This document shows, one piece after another, positions 43,266-49,639 of a stretch of DNA of 49,639 bases. The translations under genes and the position numbers were made by a program. The notes beneath the pieces are model-generated. The model searched no databases. It was given only the letters and a program-made list of their open reading frames with translations, and was not told where the DNA came from. The number at the start of each line of letters is the position of its first letter. Positions within the stretch are counted from its first letter, which is position 1. Location: the NCBI GenBank assembly GCA_022424955.1, contig JAKMGK010000017.1, positions 1-49,639 of the forward strand, given 5' to 3'. The stretch is from Flavobacteriaceae bacterium (GTDB lineage Bacteria; Bacteroidota; Bacteroidia; Flavobacteriales; Flavobacteriaceae).

Positions 43266-43384
43266 AATTTATTAAGGCAGTATTTAAATCTTGGTGATCC
43301 CTAATACTATGAGGGGCTATCACAAAAGATATAAATACATCTTTTTTTAAAAGACGGGAAATGATTCAAGCTAAAATCATGATG

Positions 43385-44002
43385 CTATTTCTCTTTAACA
43401 TGCTGTTTTAAATAGCTTATTGCTTCTTGTGGATCGTCTATTATCTCGATTAAATCCATGACATTAGGAGAGATAGTATAATCTTTCATTTCTTCTAGTT
43501 GTTGTAGCAACTTGTTGTAGCAACGCAGCCCAGTAAGAAGAATCATATAAAACAATGGGGCGCTTTTTGATTTTTCCTGTTTGCATATGGGTGAAAAATT
43601 TAAAAAACTCATCAAGGGTTCCCACTCCCCCGGGAGCAATAATAAAAGCAGAACTATAGTTAACAAAGATGACTTTTCTGGCAAAGAAATAATTAAAACC
43701 TACTGGATTATCGACATAATCATTGGCGCAAGTTTCAAAAGTAAATAAATGGATAAGCCAACGGATTGTCCTTTCCCTAAAAAAGCACCTTTATTCCCCG
43801 CTTCCATGATTCCACCCCCGCCACCAGTAATAATTCCATAACCTGCTTCGGCTAAACCCTTTGCCATGGCAACAGTGTCTTTCTAGTGTTGATGAGATGG
43901 AGTCGTTCGGGCAGATCCAAATATTGTGATACAAGTTCCTATCTCTTTTAATTGCGCTGTGGCCATTTCAAAATCCTGCATGACCTTATCAAGTTTTATC
44001 AT
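43385..44002 (-). pseudogene. LOG-family protein (TIGR00730/lysine-decarboxylase-like) pseudogene
   Basis: Read on the minus strand from ATG 44002 this is a LOG-family protein: CITIFGSAR, AKGLAEAGYGIITGGGGGIMEAGNKGAF, IIAPGGVGTLDEF and TISPNVMDLIEI. LOG enzymes release cytokinin bases or nucleobases from nucleotides. Three lesions break it: TAG at 43883-43885 where a Tyr codon is expected, loss of one base near 43742-43746 (LSIYL then FETCANDY in another frame), and a 13-bp tandem duplication (43499-43511 and 43512-43524) that shifts the frame again. Removing one copy restores WAALLQQLEEMKDY. The lesions are independent, so the gene is dead. Confidence 0.85.
43499..43524. repeat. 13-bp tandem duplication inside the LOG pseudogene
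   Basis: TTGTTGTAGCAAC occurs twice head to tail (43499-43511, 43512-43524). As 13 is not a multiple of three it shifts the frame; deleting one copy re-joins conserved coding sequence. Typical replication-slippage product. Confidence 0.9.
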
Positions 44003-44137
44003 ATTGTATAGTTTTAAAGAATATACAAAATATTAGAGCAACTTTGTGAGCCAGTTAATCGTCTTTTTTCTTCTGTGAAAAAAAGCAAGATTGTATCTTG
44101 TCGCTCTAAGACTATTTTATTTATTCGAATTAACCAC

Positions 44138-45463
44138 ATGGAATTTATCCCCTCTAACGGAATATCCCTAACATCTATCCTTAAGGGGTGTGTGGGTATT
44201 ATTATTCTCTTGATTATTGCATTTGTAGCTAGCAGTAACCGTAAAAACATTCCGTGGAAAACGGTTATTCTGGCGTTAGCCACACAATTATTTATTGGAA
44301 TTTGCATCCTTAAAGTACATTTTATTCAAGGCTTATTTGAACAGCTAGGTGGCTTCTTTATCAAAGTGATTGAATACACCCTTGCGGGAAGTACTTTCTT
44401 GTTTGGAGAGATTGTTGATTTATCTAAAACCGCTTATATCTTTGCTTTTCAGGTTCTTCCGGTAATTTTATTTTTCTCTGCCATTACATCTGTTTTGTAT
44501 TACTTAGGTGTAATTCAAAAGATCGTAGGTTTTTTAGCATTAGCCCTTCGCAAACTGGTCGACATTAGTGGTGCCGAAAGTCTTTCGCTAACAGGAAATA
44601 TTTTTTTAGGGCAAACCGAAGCACCTTTATTAATCAAGGCTTATTTAGATAAAATGCAGCGCTCTGAAATTTATCTTGTTATGGTGGGTGGAATGGCCAC
44701 TGTTGCAGGAAGTGTTCTCGCGGCTTATGTAGGCTTTTTGGGTGGAGATGATCCCGTACAACGCATTATTATCACAAAACATCTTATTGCCGCTTCTGTA
44801 ATGGCAGCCCCAGGAGCAGTAGTTTTTTCTCGCATTCTTGTTCCGCCGGTAGGCGTAATTGATCATGTGAGCGAGACTAAAATCGAAAATCAAACCTTTG
44901 GCAGCAATATTCTTGTAGCGATTACAAATGGAACCACCCAAGGGTTAAAATTGGCGGTAAATGTAGGGGCAATGTTATTGGTCTTTGTCGCTTTACTTGC
45001 CTTAGTTAATGATGCATTAAGCGGTCTAGGAGGTTGGATAGGTCTCAATGACGTTATTGCTGCAAATACCCCTTACAGTGAATTGACCCTAGAATTTATC
45101 TTGGGTTATTTATTTGCCCCCTTAATGTGGTTAATTGGCGTTGCCAAAGAAGACATGACCCTTGTGGGCCAGTTATTAGGTATTAAACTAGCAGCAAGCG
45201 AATTTGTTGCTTATGTGCAATTAGCCGATTTAAAAAACATGGGGAATAGTATGCATTTGATGTATGAGAAATCAATTGTTATGTCCACTTTCATTCTTTG
45301 CGGATTTGCTAATTTTTCATCTATCGGGATTCAAATTGGTGGGATAGGTATTCTAGCGCCTAGTCAGCACAAAAACTTGTCAGAATTAGGCTTAAAAGCT
45401 GTTTTAGGCGGGACTTTAGTTTCTTTGATGTCTGCCACTATGGCGGGGATGATTCTAGGCTAA
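44138..45463 (+). CDS. nupC: concentrative nucleoside transporter (NupC/CNT family)
   Basis: Ion-coupled uptake of nucleosides. I use ATG 44138 (441 residues); the ORF runs 21 residues further upstream with Ser/Lys/Arg-rich sequence that does not resemble the family. Conserved elements are the GQTEAPLLIKAYLDKMQRSE segment (about 167-186), GGMATVAGSVLAAYV (about 190-204), and the second half with FGFANFSSIGIQIGG-like CGFANFSSIGIQIGG. About eight helices plus two re-entrant hairpins are expected. The gene converges with an S1/P1 nuclease gene, which would produce nucleotides and nucleosides from extracellular DNA or RNA. Confidence 0.92.
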   Translation: MEFIPSNGISLTSILKGCVGIIILLIIAFVASSNRKNIPWKTVILALATQLFIGICILKVHFIQGLFEQLGGFFIKVIEYTLAGSTFLFGEIVDLSKTAYIFAFQVLPVILFFSAITSVLYYLGVIQKIVGFLALALRKLVDISGAESLSLTGNIFLGQTEAPLLIKAYLDKMQRSEIYLVMVGGMATVAGSVLAAYVGFLGGDDPVQRIIITKHLIAASVMAAPGAVVFSRILVPPVGVIDHVSETKIENQTFGSNILVAITNGTTQGLKLAVNVGAMLLVFVALLALVNDALSGLGGWIGLNDVIAANTPYSELTLEFILGYLFAPLMWLIGVAKEDMTLVGQLLGIKLAASEFVAYVQLADLKNMGNSMHLMYEKSIVMSTFILCGFANFSSIGIQIGGIGILAPSQHKNLSELGLKAVLGGTLVSLMSATMAGMILG

Positions 45464-45503
45464 TCAAAAGATTTTTGCGATAGCACTAAATCAATAAACA
45501 CAT

Positions 45504-45541
45504 AAAAAAAGCTTCTATTCAATCGAGTAGAAGCTTTTTTA
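45504..45541. terminator. bidirectional intrinsic terminator between nupC and the S1/P1 nuclease gene
   Basis: GCTTCTATTC (45511-45520) pairs with GAGTAGAAGC (45525-45534) (one G-T pair) around AATC. Seven A precede and six T follow, so the hairpin can end transcripts from both convergent genes. Confidence 0.92.
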
Positions 45542-45560
45542 TTTTGTAAAAAGGGAAGAA

Positions 45561-46316
45561 TTAGGCTTTAAAAATATCGTTTAATACTGCAGCTAAACGA
45601 ATTCCAGCTTTGTATAATTTATCTTTAACTAAAGGAAGATTATTATAGTTATAGAGATATCCTAAATTTTGTCCCTCTTCAATCTCGCTGTAAATTTTTG
45701 CGACTTCCTGATGAGACTCATTCGCCCAGTCTTCTGCCGTACCAATGGTTACAGGATCATTATTACGCCCCATCAAATTTTGGGCTAATTCTGTATAAGA
45801 CATCCCATAATCTTCAATGATATTGGTATCCCATACACGGTGAAGGTTGGTTTTTCTTCCAAAATATTTTAAATAGATTGAATTTCCTCCTTTATCTTCA
45901 GTACGACCAGCGTGTAAAGGTTGATGAAGGTCTGCTAAACAGTGAATCAAGTATTTTAAATAAAAGGCTTTCTCCTCTTGAGTACTGGCCTCATTTTTTA
46001 ATCCCTCGATACACAAATTAATTGCCTTGACAACATTATCCCCTTTGTGCTCGACCTCTTCATACTTCTTGTCTAAAGGAAGGTTGACATAATGCCAAGT
46101 GGTGTATTTATTGTAGTCTGGATTAGATCGAATTTCATCTGCCCATGTACCAATCCTTGCGATAGATCTTCCTTCTAATAAATCTTTTACCGCAGCTGTT
46201 GCTTCTGGGGTTAAATTCATTGCAGCGATTTCGCCAATAACACGGTGACCCGTTTTACCCCAATGGGCAAAGCTTACCAATGGAATAAAAAATAAGAGTA
46301 AAATAATTTTTTTCAT
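45561..46316 (-). CDS. S1/P1-family nuclease
   Basis: Secreted zinc-dependent nuclease that degrades single-stranded DNA or RNA, removing 3'-phosphates from nucleotides. The 251-residue protein has signal MKKIILLLFFIPLVSFA, then HWGKTGHRVIGEIA. Likely zinc ligands are visible in the GHR motif, the ADEIR segment, TTWHYVN, LIHCLADLHQPLHAG and NLHRVWDTNI. In known enzymes the mature N-terminus is Trp, which binds zinc through its amino group; here an extra His precedes the Trp, so cleavage after Ala17 would leave His first. It lies downstream of the TonB-dependent receptor gene but behind a terminator. Confidence 0.9.
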   Translation of the reverse strand: MKKIILLLFFIPLVSFAHWGKTGHRVIGEIAAMNLTPEATAAVKDLLEGRSIARIGTWADEIRSNPDYNKYTTWHYVNLPLDKKYEEVEHKGDNVVKAINLCIEGLKNEASTQEEKAFYLKYLIHCLADLHQPLHAGRTEDKGGNSIYLKYFGRKTNLHRVWDTNIIEDYGMSYTELAQNLMGRNNDPVTIGTAEDWANESHQEVAKIYSEIEEGQNLGYLYNYNNLPLVKDKLYKAGIRLAAVLNDIFKA

Positions 46317-46324
46317 AATAAAGC

Positions 46325-46350
46325 AAAAAAAAGGGACCGAAGTCCCTTTT
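46325..46350 (-). terminator. intrinsic terminator after the TonB-dependent receptor gene
   Basis: Plus-strand AAGGGAC (46331-46337) and GTCCCTT (46342-46348) form a seven-pair stem around CGAA, with an A-tract to the left that becomes a U-tract on the minus strand. It ends the receptor transcript 14 bases after its stop and lies nine bases before the nuclease ATG. Confidence 0.9.
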
Positions 46351-46363
46351 AAATTTAAGATAT

Positions 46364-48871
46364 TTAGAACCTGTACTTAAGTGACATATTCCAAGTTCTT
46401 CCAAATCCGAACCAAACTGAGTTAGTAACATCAACACCATTCCATGTCTCAGACGAAGCTGTTGCATGGATATTAGAGTTAGATTCTGCAATATAAACAG
46501 TATCAAACACATTATTAATGTTCATACGTAAACTCCATCCAGACCAGAAGTAATAAGTTGCACCAAAGTCAACAAGGCTGTAAGAAGGCAACTTTAAAGC
46601 ACCCAGATTGTCTGCACTTTGGAATTCACTATCTTCAATACTATAATCTGCATATAAACCGTCTACAAATCTCCAGTCGGCATCTAAGTTAAGAGAGCCA
46701 ATTCTGTGATCTACTCCTAGGTTTGCAGTAAATTGTGCCGCATCACCCACTTTAGCATCTTTTGTATATAATTTAGCGGTTCCAATTTGTGCTTGATTTT
46801 CGTCAAAAATGGTTGCTTCAAAGTTCTTGGTATATTTCCAATCTCCGATAGAAAGCATACCTCTTACTTTAGTTGAAGATCCTACAGGACTCCAGCTTCC
46901 TTCCAATTCAAGACCGTTGTGAACAACATCAATGTCTTTAAACTGAGCAAAACCATCATTACCATTTTGATTAGATAAGCTTCTTTGAATAAATCGATTC
47001 CCCCAAACTGTAGAGTAAACGTTTACATTAAGTCTCAATGTATTAGAAATATATCCATATCCTGCTTCAAAAGAAGTAATCGTTTCGTTTTGTAAATCAG
47101 GATTTATGTCATTAGCATAACCAGGGAATACAGCTCCAAATTGTGGCTGTCTAGAAATAAATCCAGTATTAAAAAATACATTAGATTTTTCGTTAATGTT
47201 ATAGTTTGCACCACCTTTAACATATCCTCCGCCAACATTTTTTGTTTCAGAAATAGGGTTTCCTGGTTGATCGAACAAGTCTTCACGCTGGAAAGACTGG
47301 TTAGAAAGACCTACTTGTAATACCCCAGTGATTTTATCTCCTGAATATTCAGCAAGACCATTAAACCCTTGCCATCCAACATTTCCGATATTGTAGTAAT
47401 CGATTTTTGGACCATTAAGACCAGTATTATTAAAAGGACTAGCCTCAACAGTAGTCTCAATGATTCTACCACCGCTATTTTTATTCCCAGTTGAATAATA
47501 AGCATCAAAGCCCATTAGATTATTTAAGACACGGTAGTGGTATCCTTTATACTTACGTAAATCAATTCCTATAGAGTAACGCATTTTACCAGAGGTGATA
47601 TTCAAATTAGAAATACCGCCAATCCAGTCATGTGAATTCATAGACGCTCTTCTAATCATCCCGCTTCTAAAGACACCATCATCTCCATAGCCATGCGCTC
47701 CAATAAGGGAAACATTGTGGCCAGAAATGTCTCCAGTATAAGGTGATGCACCAGCACGGTTATCTGCAACGATTGCGTCATAATTTACTGTTCCATCAGC
47801 TCTTCTAAAACCATCGTCATACCCATCCATAAATGAAGTTAAATCTTCGCGATAAGGGAGTACGTCATAGTTTCTACCACGAGGTCCAGTTCCCCCACCA
47901 CGTCCAGCAGATCCATATAATGAAGTGTTTAACTCCATGTTATCAGAGATTTTGAAATCCCAGTTGAAAGTGGCTAAAGGTTTGTTGTAGAAGTTTCTTC
48001 TCATACTAAACTCTTCACCGTTAAGTGTTCCACCATTAGTATTCCATCTTCTGTCAATTCCTGCTTCTCCAAAGTTTTGGTAATCGCGAATCGATACCCA
48101 CACATCACGTTGGTGGTGCCATTGACCAGCGCCAATGAAAGAAAAGTTATACTTACTTCTTGAATCTTCTGGAGTATATCCCACAGCGGCAAAATAAGTC
48201 CATCCTTCTCCTTTAGTATGGTTAATGTAACCATCTCCAGACCATTTTGTCAATAAGAAAGAAGAAGACCATCCTTTATCATTTACACCAGTGTTATAAG
48301 CAGCAGTCGTTTTGATATAGGCATCATTACCGATCATTTGGGTAATAAATCCTCCTTCCGCTTTTTCTGCACTCTTAGTGAAAATTGAGATGGTACCACC
48401 TACAGAAGGAACCGCTAGTTTAGAAGCTCCTAAACCACGCTGGATTTGAATTCCTGAGGCGACATCTATTAATCCTTGCCAGTTTGACCAGTATAATCTC
48501 CCGTTTTCCATATCGTTTACCGGTTGCCCGTTGATAAGGAAAGAAGTATTAGTTTGGTCAAAACCACGAAGTGAGATACGACTATCGCCATATCCACCTC
48601 CTTGTTTAGTAGCATAGACCCCAGGAGTCTTAGCCATAATTTCTGGGAATTCAAGATTCCCCACTTTTAACGCTACCTCTTGAGCAGAAATTGTACTCAA
48701 AGCAATTGGTGTTTTACGAACTTCGGCAATATCGATTACCCCTGAAGTTACTACAATCTCATCTAAATCAACATCTAGGATAGTGTCCGATGAAATTCCT
48801 GTTGCAGCGTCTGTTTGGGCAAAACCAAAACTAGCTACTAGAACAAATGTTAAAAAAAATAACTTTTTCAT
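46364..48871 (-). CDS. TonB-dependent receptor
   Basis: An 835-residue outer-membrane receptor with signal peptide MKKLFFLTFVLVASFGFAQ, a short linker with LDEIVVTSGVIDIAEVRKTP, a plug domain (about 60-170: ISLRGFDQTNTSFLINGQPV, VPSVGGTISIFTK), and a 22-strand-type barrel ending in aromatic residues (SLKYRF). It lacks the N-terminal carboxypeptidase-regulatory-like domain and has no SusD partner, unlike the SusC protein, so it is more like classical siderophore/metal or small-molecule receptors. The ligand is unknown. A -7-type box lies about 60 bases upstream. Confidence 0.92.
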   Translation of the reverse strand: MKKLFFLTFVLVASFGFAQTDAATGISSDTILDVDLDEIVVTSGVIDIAEVRKTPIALSTISAQEVALKVGNLEFPEIMAKTPGVYATKQGGGYGDSRISLRGFDQTNTSFLINGQPVNDMENGRLYWSNWQGLIDVASGIQIQRGLGASKLAVPSVGGTISIFTKSAEKAEGGFITQMIGNDAYIKTTAAYNTGVNDKGWSSSFLLTKWSGDGYINHTKGEGWTYFAAVGYTPEDSRSKYNFSFIGAGQWHHQRDVWVSIRDYQNFGEAGIDRRWNTNGGTLNGEEFSMRRNFYNKPLATFNWDFKISDNMELNTSLYGSAGRGGGTGPRGRNYDVLPYREDLTSFMDGYDDGFRRADGTVNYDAIVADNRAGASPYTGDISGHNVSLIGAHGYGDDGVFRSGMIRRASMNSHDWIGGISNLNITSGKMRYSIGIDLRKYKGYHYRVLNNLMGFDAYYSTGNKNSGGRIIETTVEASPFNNTGLNGPKIDYYNIGNVGWQGFNGLAEYSGDKITGVLQVGLSNQSFQREDLFDQPGNPISETKNVGGGYVKGGANYNINEKSNVFFNTGFISRQPQFGAVFPGYANDINPDLQNETITSFEAGYGYISNTLRLNVNVYSTVWGNRFIQRSLSNQNGNDGFAQFKDIDVVHNGLELEGSWSPVGSSTKVRGMLSIGDWKYTKNFEATIFDENQAQIGTAKLYTKDAKVGDAAQFTANLGVDHRIGSLNLDADWRFVDGLYADYSIEDSEFQSADNLGALKLPSYSLVDFGATYYFWSGWSLRMNINNVFDTVYIAESNSNIHATASSETWNGVDVTNSVWFGFGRTWNMSLKYRF

Positions 48872-48930
48872 AAATAATAATTAATTTAAATATAGTCATG
48901 TTTAGCAGATCTTATTGATCATAACTGACG

Positions 48931-48938
48931 CAAAAATA
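48931..48938 (-). promoter_or_regulatory. -7 promoter box of the TonB-dependent receptor gene
   Basis: On the minus strand TATTTTTG matches TAnnTTTG, 60 bases before the ATG. A convincing -33 TTTG at about 20 bases is not seen, so the assignment is tentative. Confidence 0.4.
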
Positions 48939-49639
48939 ATTCTATTTTAGGCGCAATTTCAGAAAGAGTATTAACAAAATGTCATGTTAAAATTTGATAT
49001 AGAGAAAACCTATCTAATGAGTGAATTAATTACTAAAAAAAGTAATGAAATTCCGCGTGCATTTTTCCTTTAAAAGCATCAACTTACTTTTTTTTAAAGA
49101 AGCCTTTATTCGATTGAATTATGAAAACTATATAAGGAGACGATTCAACTAACAGCACTTTTAACAATCAACCAAATCAAAGAGAGAAGAAAATAAATTT
49201 TAAATATAAAATATTGAAAATAAGATGTTTAATATTCGTTGTGGGTGGTATGAAAAGTAAATCGAAAATTAATTTTTACTAGAATAATTAATAAAGAAAA
49301 TAAAAAAACATCTTTAAAACCAATCATTACTTTGAAAGCAATAGCACAAAAGGAAAAAAAGATTATACCTTTATATTTTGAAGACTTCATTTGTGCAACT
49401 TTGACAAAAAGTTAAACGTTAATAACTTTAAATTTTCAAGCAATCAATAATTAAAAATATGGAGTTTTTAACAAATTTACTGCTAGATCTCAACTCCTAA
49501 AAAGACGATTTTAATCTAATTGTATTTCTAAAAGTTGTCTGCATCATTAGGCATGTACTTAGTTAAGATTTGAAATATTCCAATAATTATTTAAGGAATT
49601 AAAGTGTTAATTTTTTTATTTAAAATTATTCTAAATAAG
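48939..49639. other. AT-rich stretch without a convincing gene
   Basis: About 700 bases to the window edge are strongly AT-rich with stops in all frames. I see no signal of a protein, tRNA or insertion element. Two small items are present: the inverted repeat AAAGTTA/TAACTTT near 49408-49430, and a 13-codon ATG-TAA frame at 49459-49500 that is rich in leucine. It is probably an upstream regulatory region shared with a gene beyond the edge. Confidence 0.6.

Noticed and set aside
43385-43684. 99-codon minus-strand frame as a separate gene
   Set aside because: Only its last 40 or so residues are LOG-like; the first part is an out-of-frame reading of the same pseudogene created by the 13-bp duplication.
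1-49639. CRISPR array, insertion sequence or rRNA operon
   Set aside because: No regularly spaced repeats, no transposase-like protein with terminal inverted repeats and no rRNA sequence were seen on either strand.

Overview
The window is most likely a chromosomal segment of a marine-type member of the Flavobacteriaceae (Bacteroidota). The evidence is low GC, a SusC/SusD pair, several -7 boxes of the TAnnTTTG type, LolA, YjgP/YjgQ-family permease and DUF6952 genes of flavobacterial type, and an arginine operon using the Bacteroidota ArgF' (N-acyl-ornithine carbamoyltransferase) route. I see no insertion sequence, phage module, rRNA or CRISPR array.

Layout. 1-1973: an aldehyde dehydrogenase whose N-terminal part is frameshifted, then a nitroreductase. 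1948-5405 (minus): pxpA-pxpB-pxpC 5-oxoprolinase genes behind an NRAMP-fold transporter that has lost the metal-binding residues. 5599-8837 (minus): tilS and dsbD. 8891-17859: a compact, overlapping arginine operon in the order leader peptide - GNAT - argG - argC - proC - argD - argF' - argB - argE' - argH, with a promoter at one end and an intrinsic terminator at the other. 17911-21982: accessory genes (small unknown protein, a gene broken by a stop codon, membrane acyltransferase, ThuA-like protein, haloalkane dehalogenase, a DUF4377 lipoprotein broken by a stop codon). 21979-33037: lpdA, a small K+ channel, nhaC, peroxiredoxin-thioredoxin-DUF6952, ftsK-lolA-lptG-like-ribB, and a TauE-type permease. 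33126-33210: tRNA-Ser(TGA). 33373-43016: a nutrient-uptake locus with an N-formylglutamate-amidohydrolase-like lipoprotein, SGNH hydrolase, SusD, SusC, a DASS dicarboxylate-type transporter and an N-acyl-D-amino-acid deacylase lipoprotein. 43134-44002: gene remnants, including a LOG-family gene with three separate lesions. 44138-48871: CNT nucleoside transporter, S1/P1 nuclease and a TonB-dependent receptor. 48872-49639 is AT-rich and without a convincing gene.

The strongest discovery candidate is upstream of the arginine operon. A 23-codon ORF (8932-9003) carries five CGC arginine codons within eight codons. It is followed by two mutually exclusive pairings, one shared with a hairpin that ends in a U-tract. 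This is the layout of a classical ribosome-mediated transcription attenuator responding to arginine. Within the same operon ArgF' has Ser at position 90, the residue that separates N-succinylornithine from N-acetylornithine carbamoyltransferases, so the pathway probably runs on succinylated intermediates and the leading GNAT would be the glutamate N-succinyltransferase candidate.

Second-tier observations are the NRAMP-like protein without metal ligands beside the oxoprolinase genes, the SusCD/N-acyl-amino-acid locus, a RibB protein with a degenerate GTP cyclohydrolase II domain, and a notable number of broken genes between the housekeeping blocks.
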